In this document: piece by piece, positions 34,431-45,744 of the stretch | Layout of the letters: each line of letters opens with the position of its first letter | How positions within the stretch are numbered: the first letter of the stretch is position 1 | DNA from: Campanula takesimana | Lineage: Eukaryota; Streptophyta; Magnoliopsida; Asterales; Campanulaceae | Reading direction: 5' to 3' | NCBI GenBank assembly: GCA_026119855.1 | Contig: JAOWBW010000305.1 | Coordinates: forward strand, 682,001-746,000 | DNA length: 64,000 nt | The notes under the pieces: model-generated | The model's input: the letters and a program-made list of their open reading frames with translations, nothing else | Told to the model about the DNA's origin: nothing | The model's database searches: none | Program-made: the position numbers and the translations under genes

Positions 34431-36861
34431 GTAGACAATTAAAGCAGATCCCCTTTATTCTTTTTCGGGTCCTAAAGTTAGTAACTTTTGATGACCCACT
34501 CTTGCTTGACCTTGGGATTTTTACGTACTTGGGCATTGGGAGTGAATCTCAAAAGGCATTCCACGTCCTTGTGTCCAGAACAATCACAAATTGAACAATG
34601 ATGAAAGCCACCAATCACGTGAGTTTTCACAAACTCTTTATTTTTCTTTGGGATAGCATCATTCTTTGGGTCAGATAAACTAGCCTTAACAAAATCCTAC
34701 TTTTGAAATTTTGGAGCTCTTTTTCTAGGAGGGAGCATAGGGATAGGAGGCGCACGGCGATGAGGCGCGTGGATCCTAGGCGCATGATGTTCACTCATAG
34801 AAGGAGCGCGCCTTGTTTAAAGAATGATTTTTCTAGAGGATGATTCATATCTAGCTATTTCCTTCCCTTTAGATTTCCCAAATTGCTTCGTTGGGTAGAC
34901 ATAATGGAATGTTTGTCTCTTGACTTTTTCTTGTCCTTTACCTATTGAATTAGAATGTTTTTCCTTGGGAATTTCACAAGTTTGCTGAGGTGTAAATTCA
35001 CTGTCTCTTTCAGCACAAACATCACACTTAAAGTTGTCACTAGTTGGTGTGAATCCCAAGCCACTTTTATCAACACTGACTTTTTGGGACTCAAAGATAC
35101 CGTCCATAGTGACATGAGAATTGGACCACTCATTTGTAATCTTTTTAAGATCAGTAATTTGAGTAACCAATTCATCGTTTTAAAATTTAAGTAATGAGTT
35201 CTGTTCCGTTAGAAAAGTGTTTTTAACAGTAAGAGGAGTCATGCTCTTTATCTGCTCCTTAAGGAGGGTGAGTTCAGATTTTAATAGAGATTTCTCGGTC
35301 TTAAGCTGGGAAATTTCATCACATGATAGTGCCAAAGCTTCCTTCATATCACTAAATCGACTGATTACCTTTTCAGCCTCTTTGAATAACTTTTCTTGCT
35401 TTACAATGTCCTCGTCATGATTGATTGTAGTAATAGGTGCAACTTGAGGTCTAATGTATTCACTCTTTCTGAGTTTGATTCTAGCACTCAGATCACATCT
35501 GGAGAATAACAATCTACCATCGTTTTGAGCCCGAGTGAGAAATCCTTGTTCAACGAGCTCGCTGATGGTTGGTCCTTTATTCTTTTTCACCTCTTGAAAA
35601 CCTGCAGATTTCTTGACAGGTTTATTCAAGGTCTTCATATTAGGAACATCTTTTGAGAAGTCATCATCAGAATCATAATCATCAATTTCATCATCCTTTG
35701 CCACCAAGCACACGAGTCCATCATCAGAATCTTCATCGCTCTCTTCTGAGTCTGTTTCAATCCACGTGTTACGATCATTTGATGGAGATTCTTCTTCAGC
35801 AACCATTCCTTTGTGACGATTGAATTTAGGAGTGTGGCTGCTCTTTTTCTGCATGTACTCGAACTTGGGAATTGGGCATCTCGATGCAAAATGTCCTGGT
35901 TTCCTGCAATTAAAACAAACAAGGTATTCTTTCCTTTTTGAGTTACTGCTCCTTGTGAATTTTCGAGGAGCTCTGCTTGTAGATCCTTGAGCTTTATTGA
36001 ATGAGCTAGGTTTTGAGAATTTTCTGAACTTCTAGAATCTCTTCACAAATAAAGCGTAGTCTTTTTATCATCCATGTCTAATAGCTCAGAAGTAGAAATT
36101 TTGGGATCAGAACTCTTCTCAACCGGCGCAGGTGCTTCCTCTCTATGCGCCACCATAGCAATGGATTTTGATTTTCCTTCAGTTTCGCTGATGCACTGAA
36201 GTTTGAGCTCATAAACTTTGAGATTAGCATAAAGGTTCCTTAGAGTCCAATCATCTAAAGTTCCAGCGTCTTCAAGGGCACTAGATTTATGGAGATATCT
36301 AGATCCAAAAGCAGCAAGGAAATTAACATTCAATTCCTTGTTTGAAAATTTCTTTCCAAGTGAAATACAGAGATTGATAATTTCACAGTATCGTTCATAA
36401 GTCTGTCTTAATGTTTCACCGGGGAGTTGAGAGAAATTGTTGAATCTCTTTTGCACTTCGTATCTCTTGTTCTCCTTGCAAACAGTGTCTCCTTCTATAT
36501 GCTCTTCAATAGCATCCCATAATTCATTTGCGGTAGCACAATGCATTACTTTTTGTTTCATAGCTGTGCTTAGAGTGCTTAGGAGAATGTTTCTTGCTTT
36601 TCCATCATTAGCAACTCTTCTTATTTCTTTTTCAGTCCATTCTTCCTTTGGTTTCTTAATTGAAGGTTGAGAAGCGTTGGTGCACGGATTTGGATTCGCT
36701 TTCATAGGGATGTAAGGTCCATAAACCACGGTTTCACGAAGCCTATCATCGATTGAGCTGAGATGGGTCAAGATGCTGAATTTCCACACGTTAAAATGAT
36801 CTTCATCAAAGACTGGAACATGAGTGTATTTTGCAGTTGCCATAGGTTTTGAGTTTGCCAT
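34431..36861 (-). pseudogene. Sirevirus A gag
   Basis: Minus strand; start ATG 36861 (MANSKPMATAKYTHVPVF). The capsid domain (FNVWKFSILTHLSSIDDRL ... NELWDAIEEHIEGD ... TYERYCEIINLC) is intact to about residue 250. Two CCHC knuckles are preserved: CFNCRKPGHFASRC near 35885-35926 and CSICDCSGHKDVEC near 34570-34612. An acidic stretch (DSEESDEDSDDG) and a coiled coil (SLLKSELTLLKEQIKSM) lie between them. The frame breaks near 36040, and stops occur at 35180 and 34817. Two knuckles about 430 residues apart matches Sirevirus B gag, supporting common ancestry. Confidence 0.85.
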
Positions 36862-36920
36862 TTCGAATCGGCACCCAAGCTGTTAAGCTTGAAAAACAAA
36901 AATGTTTTATAAAGGTGTTT

Positions 36921-36932
36921 GCTCTGATACCA
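36921..36932 (-). other. Primer-binding site of Sirevirus A
   Basis: On the minus strand TGGTATCAGAGC lies two bases after the 5' LTR and is identical to the PBS of Sirevirus B (initiator tRNA-Met type). Confidence 0.88.
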
Positions 36933-36934
36933 CT

Positions 36935-38341
36935 TGTTGGTCCCAAAGGGCAACAAGGGTATGAAAAATAGCTAGAGGGGGGGGGGTGAATAGCTGTTTT
37001 GAAATTCTTTTCGAACCCTTGATAAACTCAATTGCAAATGCGCAATTTATCAAATAAGCGTTATGAAATGCGCCTAAGTGAGTGAGTGAAATGCACAGCG
37101 GAATTTAGTAAGTAAAGTAGGCGCAAAGTATGATAAAGGGGCACACACACACTATAAGTATTTTGGCTTAAAGTGAGTGAAAGATTGAACTAAGGAAAAT
37201 GATATAATAAATACAACAAAATTCAATCCAATTAATATACAATGATTAAACAAGCAAATAGTGAGATAAGATAATAACTTGAAAGTAAATGACAAGAAAT
37301 AAGTACGCGCTATTTGGAGAGGTTCGATCGGGAAATTATCTACGTCCTCTACCAAGATGGTTAGTCCTGAATTTATAATGGAGATCTTATAATATGAGTG
37401 AGTGTTACAAATTACAACGTTTGAGCTTTACACTAACTCAATATCTAATATTCTATGAAAGAACAAATCCTAGACAAAACTGGTGTATCTCTTAAAGAAA
37501 GATCTAAATGATCAAACTTAAAGTGGTGCGTGTGTGTTCTTAGTTTTAAGGCTCTTTAGATCTATGAGATTGAGAGCACAATAAAACTAAAGTGTTTTTA
37601 CATGAGGATCTGGGCTAAGGTTGAAGGTATGAAGGTGTTCTTGAGAAATCTGGGAATTCAAAGGACAAATCTTCAAATCTTCAACAAATGCTTGAGAGAG
37701 AAATTCTGAATAGCTTAGCCACTTCAAATGGTTGAATTTATGGGGTATTTATAGTAGAGCCCAAAAAAACTAGCCGTTGGAAATCCCTTGCGGATAAGAT
37801 CAAAGGACAGATGTGCTGGAGCTCGTTGAGTGGAGCACGTGTCCTTTTATAGCCGTTAGACACATAACACAAATATGACCGTTGTGGATAGATGTCCTCA
37901 AATCTAGGTGCACACGTGTTATTTATCCACCGTTGGATCTTTGGCGTAGTTTGAATCTCTTCAAGTCTTCATATCTTCAATAAATCACCAAGTGTTGAAT
38001 TAATCCACTGAGGCGCGTTGAGCCATTAAGGCGCATAGGTCATTGCGGCGCGTAGACATAGCGCGCGCCTTATGAGGTGCATAGGCGCAATGAGTAGGCG
38101 CATGGCGCAAGAGATAGGCGCATAGGCGCGTGGCTTCACTCAACCTTGTGATTTTCTTGAATGTTGATATCTTGCCCTATTCCTAAGCCTAGTCTATTCA
38201 AATGGACTACCTAAAAAATGAAGTATAAATACTTCTTACATATGGGTCTAAAGTCCATGAAATAAAACTTAGGTGATGGATCAATCAAATCTAATCAATC
38301 CTATACATTGAAAACTGAGATATTTGTGGGGATACCCAACA
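36935..38341 (-). repeat. 5' LTR of Sirevirus A (1407 bp)
   Basis: Matches 6559-7934 across its length. The 31-bp length excess comes mainly from extra GGCGCAT/GGCGCAA units at about 38085-38133. A TATA box (ACTATAAATACC on the minus strand) lies near 37741-37752. Confidence 0.9.
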
Positions 38342-38574
38342 TCTAATCCTGCAAACAAAGGAAAAGTAAAAAAAAACATTAATCTTGATTTTAAATCCAA
38401 AGTTAAAAAATGATTTACTCATTAATTTATCCCCCTGAAATAAAAAGAAAATTACAGTGTAATTGATTATTACTTTTTACATGTCTTCTTTTTTAGTTGT
38501 ATTTTTGAGATACTTAAAAAATATTTTTCTTTAATAAAAATAAAATATATTTGAGTAACTAAATAAACAACAAA

Positions 38575-38614
38575 TTGTAAACAAATTTCCGTGCGTAGCA
38601 CGGGGTTTTTCCTA
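38575..38614 (+). mobile_element. Helitron-like 3' terminus
   Basis: The hairpin CCGTGC-GTA-GCACGG, then GGTTTTTC, ends in CTAG followed by T. This is the classic Helitron 3' end (short palindrome before CTRR, inserted at AT). No Helitron 5' TC end or helicase sequence was identified, so the element's extent is unknown. Sirevirus A may have inserted inside it. Confidence 0.5.
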
Positions 38615-38686
38615 GTAAGTTGAAAAAAAAGTAAGTGTTGTAATTGGGTAGAGAGAGAAAATGAGGTAGAGAACAATTAGTGGATG

Positions 38687-38963
38687 CCCCCTCCATCCCA
38701 CCCGAAATAGGATATTTTGCCATTTTGGGTGTCCCACCCGAAATAGGACATCCAAAAAATGGAAAGTTTTTACAACTTCTTTATTAATGGGACCCACTTG
38801 TCATACTCACAACAACTTTTCATTTATTATTCTCTACCCACTTTTTCTCTCCTTTATACGCATAACACTTACTTTTCAAACCACTTTTTACAATAAATTA
38901 TTAGTATTCCTTAATCCTCATGTTGGGACCAAGAATCCTGTTTCGGATGGGACAGAGGGAGTA
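38687..38963. mobile_element. Stowaway-like MITE
   Basis: Left end CCCCTCCATCCCACCCGAAA and right end in inverted form (TTTCGGATGGGACAGAGGGA, then GTA). The core is AT-rich, with an internal repeat of the left arm (CCCACCCGAAATAGGA, twice). A TA duplication is not clear on the left side. Confidence 0.6.
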
Positions 38964-39084
38964 GTTGTTATGAGTGAGTAGGGGTGAGAAAATTGAACAT
39001 TTTAGGTAAATAACCATTAGTTTGGAACGCTCAAAATAGAAATAAGCAACCATTAATTTAGAACAGAATGAGTAGTTTTTAAAA

Positions 39085-39127
<43 letters not shown>

Positions 39128-39130
39128 TAT
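39085..39130. repeat. (TAA)n microsatellite
   Basis: About 14 ATA/TAA units in a row, with an imperfect extension to about 39135. Confidence 0.8.
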
Positions 39131-39334
39131 AATAAAGGATCGATACTAAAGAATTAAAGAATTCATAATAAATAACTAAATTTATTATCTTAAATGGAAG
39201 AGTCGTTCTTGTGTAAAACGCGTTCTACACTAGCGTTAGTGTAAAACGTGTTTTTACATACACGTTATTTGGACAGGCTACGTTATTTAGACCGGCTTAC
39301 ACTAAGAGTTAGGAAACCGAGTTTTTTGTAACTA

Positions 39335-39594
39335 CCTCCTCTGAGATTATCATGTGCCTCTTCTAGTATTAGAAAATGCCTGTTGTGCTATAACACTTAT
39401 AAAATTCAAAGCAGACACTTTTATAGTGTTCAAACATACACTTTTTAGTGGTAGTGTTAGGATGCCTCCTCTGAGATTATCACGTGCCTCTTCTAGTATT
39501 AGAAAATGCCTGTTGTATTATAACACTTATAAAATTCAAAGCATACACTTTTATAGTGTTCAAACAGGCAATTTTTTGTGGTAGTGTTAGGCTG
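39335..39594. repeat. 130-bp tandem duplication
   Basis: Two head-to-tail copies (39335-39464 and 39465-39594), both beginning CCTCCTCTGAGATTATCA and ending GTAGTGTTAGG. Only a few substitutions separate them, so the duplication is recent. It lies inside the Mutator-like element. Confidence 0.85.
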
Positions 39595-39633
39595 CTGATG
39601 TAGTGTTAACAATTGCCTTCTTTAGTGTTGTGT

Positions 39634-39877
39634 TGAGATAGCCGAGATCTTCAAGGATCTCAGAATATCTTGTTTCCTTATGCGTTTCCTTAGTTACCTA
39701 TTTGATATGAATGTAAATAGGTAGGATATATTTGACTTAGCAAAATTCTAGGGATTAGACTTAGTCTCTAAGAAAGAGTCTTTGTATATATATTATGTAT
39801 GTATGTATGTACTCGAAAATTCAAGGAAATAAACTTACTTTATTTTCCTCCATATTCCTTCCCCATACACGGTTTCA
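39634..39877 (+). repeat. 5' LTR of the Ale-like element (244 bp)
   Basis: TGAGATAGCC...ACGGTTTCA. It carries four TATG units, against three in the other LTR. Confidence 0.88.
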
Positions 39878-39902
39878 ACTTGGCACCAGAGCCTGTTATC
39901 CA

Positions 39903-42900
39903 TGGCCGGCGACGATGAAAATTCCGGTGACAATTCCGGCAAAGGAAAGGAGATCAAGGAAGAAAATAGATCTCCTTATTTTCTTTCTTCAAACGACAAT
40001 CCAAGAATGATTATCACCCATGTTCAGTTGAAGGGTGAGAATTATGACGAATGGGCACGTGTTTTCAAAGGATCGCTTCGAGCGAAGACGAAAACATGAT
40101 TCATTGATGGCAGAATCCCATGTCCTGATGATGTTGATGAAGCAGACCAATGGTGGACGGTGAATTCCATGATTGTCTCATGGATTTTTAGTACAATTGA
40201 ACCGACTCTTCGTTCCACTATTACTTATGTGGAAGAAGCGAAGGTTTTGTGGGATGATTTGAAAGAGCGGTTTTCGATGGGGAATGGACCGAAGACTCAA
40301 CAATTAAAGGCGGACATAGAAAACTACAGACAAGGGAAGAACGAGAGCGTGACTTCTTATTATGGACGCATAAAGAAGCTGTGGGATGCTCTTAATGATT
40401 TTTAGACCTTACCAACGTGTTCCTATACGGGCTGTAAGTGTAATATTGGGGCGGTGTTAGTAAAAAGGCGTGAGGAGGAACGGGTTCATCAATTCATCAT
40501 GGGGTTAGAAACTCCAAAGTTTGAGAACGTGAAAACCTCTATTGTCAATACAGAGCCACTGCCTTCTGTGAATAAGGCGTATTCTAATGCTATAAGGGAA
40601 GAACATGTGCTGGGAAGCGGACATGGTGAATTTCCAACTAAAGCAAGTTTCGTTGCTCGTACAGTTGACAGGGCAGTTGATAGACCAGTTGTGAGCACAG
40701 ATGGCTGGTCAGGTGGATTGACAGAAAAGAAGGATATGAGCAATGTCATTTGCTCTCACTGCAGGAAGAAAGGACACGGTGTAGATTCGTGCTTTAGGCT
40801 GAGAGCATATCCAGAATGGTGGGAAGAATAGAGTGGAAAACCAGGAAAAGGAAGAGGCAGAAGCCAACCCTTTTCGGGAAGAAAAGATCAAGGGACGCCG
40901 AGCACAAGATCCAACAATGCAGAGGTCAGTATCGAAGGGGTTCCAGATCAGGCTAGAGCGCTGGGATTCACAGCAGGTCAATGGAACAACTTCAAGAATT
41001 TTATGCAGACACAGGTGCCGACAGATGTCAGCACAACTGGCAGCACAACTGGTAAGGCAACTGGTATGATGAACGATAAACGATGGCTTGTTGACAGTGG
41101 AGCCAACCGACACATAACAGGGGACATCTCTTTGCTCAGTGATGTTCATGATATTAAGGCGGATCACATTGGTCTGCCTAATGGGAGATACATGAAAGCC
41201 ACGAAAGAAGGCAACGTTGAGATTGCCACGGATCTTGTTTTAAAAAATGTTCTATATGCCCCAACTTTTAACTGCAATCTCTTATCTGTCTCTCAATTAC
41301 TTCGAGATGCTGATTATTTGGTGCATTTTTCTGACAAACAATGTGTTGTACAAGACCGGGCCTCTAAGATTTTGATTGGAGCGGGTGAACTGGACGGGGG
41401 GTTGTACTACTTGAGGAAGTCACCGACAACGCAAGTGTGCAACATTAGAGAATCTGGCAGTTTTCAGTTGTGGCATCAGCGACTCGGGCATCCGTCAAGA
41501 AAGATAGTGGGTTTTTTACCTTTCATTAATCATAGTAGTATTAATATAGACGTTTGTGAGATTTTTTGCAAGGATAAACAAAGTAGGGACAAATTTTTAC
41601 TTAGTGAAATTAATTCTAATGAGATTTTCGATTTAATTCATTGTGATATTTGGGGTGATTATCGGAAACCTGCTTTGTGTGGTGCTGTTTATTTTTTAAT
41701 CATTGTGGATGATTGTTCCCATGCGATGTGGGTTTATTTGGTTAAATCCAAGGGTGATGTTTCCCAGATTTTGAAAATTTTTCTTGTCATGGTGGAGCGG
41801 CAATTTAATAAATAAGTTAAGAAAATTAGGAGTGATAATGGGACGGAATTTAATTGTTTGGAAAGGTATTTCCTTGAACATGGAATTGAACATCACACTA
41901 CTTGTGTTCGTATGTCCCAACAAAATGGAAGGGTGGAAAGAAAGCATAGACATATTTTAAATGTGTCTCGTGCTTTAATGTTTCAAGAAAAATTACCGGT
42001 CAAATTTTGGGGGGAGAGTGTGTTGGCGGCCGGGCATTTGATTAATCGAACCCCCTCCAAATTGTTAAACGGGAAAACTCCGTATGAAATTATTTTTGGG
42101 AAACCTTATTCTTACTCTCATATTCGGGTGTTTGGGTCTTTATGTCATGTCCATTATTCCCGACGTGATAATGATAAGTTTGCAAGCACAAGTAGGCGTT
42201 GTGTGTTCTTGGGGTATTCGCTTCGTAAGAAAGGATGGTATGTATATGATCTTGATGAAAATAAGTTGCTAGTTTCTCGGGATGTTATTTTTGTGGAAAA
42301 TGAGTTCCCTTTTGCTCACGGTTGGGCTGATCAAGATGGTGCATACACGGATTCTGATATTTTCTATGGTCTTCCAATGATACGGAGGATTGTGAAGACG
42401 ATATACATGTGACTGGGGAGTTGACTGCACAACCCACTGCATAAGTGACCAAACAAGTGGCAGAACAGATACCAGCTGCTGATGAAGTTCTTGACATAGT
42501 TTTCGACCAACTGACTAACCAGTTGATTGACCAGTTGACGGAACAGGTTCCAGCACAGTTGCCCGAATAGTTTGAACAGCCTGCCGAATTGATTGAGCCA
42601 GAAAATTTGGGACGTGGTCAGAGAGTTAGGATTCCTTCTACCAGATATCCAGCTTCTAAATATGAGTTGGAACAATCACAGGCGCATATTACTCAAGCTA
42701 CACCCCCGTCCCGTCCATCTCCTCAATCCAAATCTTCAGGTACTCGATATCCCTTATCACATTTTGTCAATGGCACTAAATTCTCGTCTGCACATCGTTG
42801 TTTTTTGGCTGCTATTGACTCAGGTGTTGAGCCAAAACATTTTAGTGAGGCGGTCAAGCTTCCTCAATGGTGCGAGGCTATGTCTAAAGAGCTTAATGCT

Positions 42901-44310
42901 CTTGACCAGAATGGAACATGGGAGTTGGTGGATGCTCCTCTTGATAAGAAGGTGATTGGTAACAAATGGGTCTATAAAATCAAGTACAATGCTGATGGGA
43001 CAATTGAGCGTTGTAAAGATCGGTTGGTGATCTTGGGAAATAGACAAGTTGAGGGTGTTGATTTCAAGGAAACATTTGCACCCACCATCAAAATGGTTAC
43101 GGTACGAGTTTTTCTTAGCATTGCTGCGGTTAAAGGATGGGAACTTCATCAAATGGATGTTCACAATGCTTTTCTACACTGTGATCTGAGTGAAGATGTG
43201 TACATGAAGGTACCCTTGGGACATCCGGACTCGTCTTCTGGGAAGGTTTGTAAACTTAAAAAATCATTATACGGACTTCGGCAAGCTCCTCGTTGCTGGT
43301 TTGCAAAACTTTCTATGGCATTGAAGAGGTATGGATTTGTTCAATCATGTTACGACTATTCTTTGTTCTCTTTCAAGACTTCCGCTGCTGAAATACACGT
43401 TCTCGTCTATGTTGATGACTTGGTTATTGGTGGGAATGATTCGGTTGCCATTAGCCACTTCAAGGCCTATCTTAGTCGTTGTTTTCGCATGAAAGATCTC
43501 GGGCGTCTTAAATATTTCTTGGGGCTTGAAGTGGCCACACATCCAGATGATATTTTCCTCTCTCAGCACAAATATGCGCTTGATATACTCTCTGAGGCTG
43601 GTCTTCTGGGAGCGCGACCAGCCATTACTCCTATTGAACAGAATCACCGTTTGGCTTTGACTGACGATGTTGATTTACGAGATCCTGAAGCTTATAGGCG
43701 ACTTGTGGGCCGCCTTATCTATCTTACTATTACTCGCCCGGAGCTATCCTACAGTGTGCATACTCTTGCACAATTCATGACTCTGCCTAAGAAGGCCCAT
43801 TGGACAGCCGCTCTACGTGTTGTTCGGTATCTGAAGAACCGTCCGGGCCAAGGTATTTTGTTGCGCTCCAATTCTGCTTTTCATCTTCGAGCATATTGTG
43901 ATTCTGATTGGGCAAGTTGTCCTCTTACTCGGCGCTCTCTTACCGCTTATTTTGTTTTCTTAGGTCACTCTCAAATCTCTTGGAAAACCAAGAAACAGAC
44001 TACTATTTCACGATCATCGGGCGAGGCAGAATATCTTTCTATGGCAAGTGCCACGTGTGAATTAAAATGGCTTCGTAGTTTGCTTGGTTCATTCGGCATT
44101 TCTCATTCAGCTCCTATGACTATTCTGTGTGATAGTCAATCTGCATTGCATATGGCTCAAAATCCTGTCCATCATGAGCGAACCAAACATATTGAAGTTG
44201 ACTGTCATCTTGTTCGCGATGCTGTCCAGTCAAGTGTCATCACAACTGCTTACGTTCATACAACTTCACAGCTAGCAAATATTCTTACTAAGGCATTGGA
44301 TAATCAATAG
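39903..44310 (+). pseudogene. Ale-like gag-pol polyprotein
   Basis: One gag-pol frame from ATG 39903 (MAGDDENSGDNSGKGK). Gag (PRMIITHVQLKGENYDEWAR ... EERVHQFIMGL) ends with a CCHC knuckle CSHCRKKGHGVDSC (about 40751-40792). Then come protease (LVDSGANRHITGD, about 41085-41127), pre-integrase (LWHQRLGHPS), integrase (IHCDIWGDYRKPA, IRSDNGTEF, QQNGRVERKHR) and RT (ELHQMDVHNAFLHCDL, YGLRQAPRCWF, YVDDLVIGGN near 43408). RNase H follows (YCDSDWASCPLTRRS, RSSGEAEYLSMA, HERTKHIEVDCH). In-frame stops occur at 40097, 40403, 40829 and 41813. A frame break near 42350 is followed by two stops before 42589, after which RT-RNase H is open to TAG 44308. The pre-integrase zinc region is also weak, with the expected CxxC replaced. 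Confidence 0.87.
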
Positions 44311-44380
44311 TTTCTACATCTTCTAGGCAAGTTGGGCGCTTGTGATTTACACGCTCCAACTTGAGAGGGGGGGGGGGTAT

Positions 44381-44620
44381 TGAGATAGTCGAGATCTTCA
44401 AGGATCTTGGAATATCTTGTTTCCTTGTGTGTTTCCTTAGTTACCTATTTGATATGAATGTAAATAGGTAGGATATATTTGACCTAGCAAAATTCTAGGG
44501 ATTAGACTTAGTCTCCAAGAAAGAGTCTTTGTATATATATTATGTATGTATGTACTCGGAAATTCAAGGAAATAAACTTACTTTATTTTCCTCCATATTC
44601 CTTCCCCATACACGGTTTCA
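44381..44620 (+). repeat. 3' LTR of the Ale-like element (240 bp)
   Basis: Preceded by the G-rich tract. It differs from the 5' LTR only by transitions and one TATG unit. Confidence 0.88.
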
Positions 44621-44969
44621 GCTTGTTGAAACGTGCCTGATGTAGTATTAAAACATGCCTCTTACAGATTCAACAAGTGTCTGGTGAGTTTTTTCAATTT
44701 CAACAAGTGTCTGGTGAGTTTTTTCTATTTCAAAAACAAGTGTCTGCTGTAGTGTTAAAATCTGCCTGTTGTAATATTGAAAAATGTCTCCTACAGTTTC
44801 GAAAAGTGCCTGGTGAGTTTTCATGAGTTCCAGTTATTTACATCAATGCCACCGCGCCTTCTCACAACGTTTCGCTTATTTACAAAAATGCCACTCCGCA
44901 TATAGAAAACACGTTTTACACTAATACGCATGTAAAACGCGTTTTTCCTAAGATTTTCTGTAAATGGAA

Positions 44970-45374
44970 TTAACGAATAGTGGCAAATGGAAATTTGTTG
45001 AAGTTTAGGAGTACCCAATACAATTTTAAAAGAACCACGTTAACATTCATCCATTTCGTTAACTTTTTTAACCGCCGTTCATCCATTTTAACTTCCATCC
45101 TAAATTTCCCTGAATTGTAACTTTAAGTGAACAATAACATAATTTACTAAATTGCAACTTTTAAAATATCGAGTTTTATATTATAGCTCTGTATAAACTT
45201 GTGATAGTATGATACAATTTGCTCTTGTCCCTACCTAAACGAGTGGCTCAGTGATATATACTATGTCCCCTATGGAGATTGGCTTGGCTCCAATGATGCA
45301 GAATTGAAGTAAAATTCTATTGGTAAGATTGAGACTCATCTTTTACTTTGTTTTTATTCATTCATAAAATAATA
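44970..45374. other. Spacer without recognised features
   Basis: AT-rich DNA between the Mutator-like element and a MITE. A stretch GAGTGGCTCAGTGATATA near 45240 resembles a tRNA-type A box, but no B box follows at the right distance. Confidence 0.4.
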
Positions 45375-45553
45375 CTCACTCTGACCAAAATGATTTTCTT
45401 ATTTCTCATTTTTCACTATCTCAAAAGTTTTTTACATTTCTTTAATTTAGGCTTAAAAGTGTAAAAAAAAAACATGATTAGTGTAACAAGTGCCCTTTTT
45501 TTTTAAAAAAAATTAAATAATTAAATGTGAAGATCGTTTTAAGACGGAGAGAG
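45375..45553. mobile_element. Stowaway-like MITE (same family as 48680-48864)
   Basis: TA-flanked (45373-45374, 45554-45555) with ends CTCACTCTGACCAAAATGAT and inverted AAGACGGAGAGAG. The internal TTATTTCTCATTTTTCACT and AAAAGTTTTTT blocks match 48680-48864. Confidence 0.6.
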
Positions 45554-45580
45554 TATATCCTGCAAAATTCTTTTTGTGTC

Positions 45581-45734
45581 TTTTTTATTAATACATAATG
45601 CCATGAAGGCTACAATAATGCGATAATTACTAGGCCTATAGATACGCTAACACAAATCTCCCTGACGGAATTCGAACTCATGACCTTCGAATGAGAAGCT
45701 AACACCGAATACCGCTTGAGATAGAGGTCTTTGG
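45581..45734 (-). mobile_element. Possible tRNA-derived SINE
   Basis: On the minus strand an A-box-like TATCTCAAGCGG (45712-45723) and a B-box-like GAGTTCGAATTCC (45666-45678) are spaced as in tRNA-derived promoters. The 3' end is A-rich (TTAATAAAAAAG). Flanks TTTTTGTGTC (45571-45580) and TTCTTGTGTC (45735-45744) match at 9 of 10 bases and may be a target duplication. Confidence 0.45.
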
Positions 45735-45744
45735 TTCTTGTGTC

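Larger units (their letters stand above)
6559..38341 (-). mobile_element. Sirevirus A: Ty1/copia element carrying nested insertions
   Basis: A complete but inactivated Sirevirus-type Ty1/copia element on the minus strand. Termini are TG...CA with a 5-bp target duplication TCTAA (6554-6558 and 38342-38346). Order in its own orientation: 5' LTR (36935-38341), iMet-type PBS, gag, protease-integrase-RT-RNase H, spacer, an extra ORF3, purine-rich tract, 3' LTR (6559-7934). Three later insertions interrupt it: a solo LTR (8220-9601), Sirevirus B (10109-24404 including target duplications) and an RTE LINE (28393-31320). It is rich in the motif GGCGCAT (ATGCGCC on its coding strand) in LTRs, spacer, intron and linkers. 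Confidence 0.9.
39634..44620 (+). mobile_element. Ale-like Ty1/copia element
   Basis: A 4987-bp element with short LTRs (39634-39877 and 44381-44620). PBS-like TTGGCACCAGAGCC lies at 39880-39893, and the polypurine tract ends in a run of about 11 G (near 44363-44378). Short LTRs with one compact gag-pol fit the Ale/Retrofit lineage. No target duplication is recognisable. The LTRs differ by eight substitutions, all transitions, plus one 4-bp TATG-unit indel. Confidence 0.85.
39200..44960. mobile_element. Mutator-like element with 9-bp TSD, split by a copia element
   Basis: Flanked by the 9-bp repeat TAAATGGAA (39191-39199 and 44961-44969). The ends carry inverted arms sharing AAAACGCGTT and TAGTGTAAAACGTGTTTT (39209-39256 and 44888-44946). 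Without the copia insertion it would be about 774 bp, near the 810 bp of the element at 4263-5072. The inner part holds a 130-bp tandem duplication and TGCCTGxTGTAGTGTT-type microrepeats on both sides of the insertion. There is no transposase. Confidence 0.7.

Noticed and set aside
39620..44630. Target-site duplication for the Ale-like element
   Set aside because: Flanks TGTGT and GCTTG do not match; the insertion is supported only by LTRs, PBS and purine tract.
45235..45260. tRNA-like A box (GAGTGGCTCAGTGATATA)
   Set aside because: No B box at a suitable distance and no cloverleaf, so neither a tRNA gene nor a SINE is supported here.
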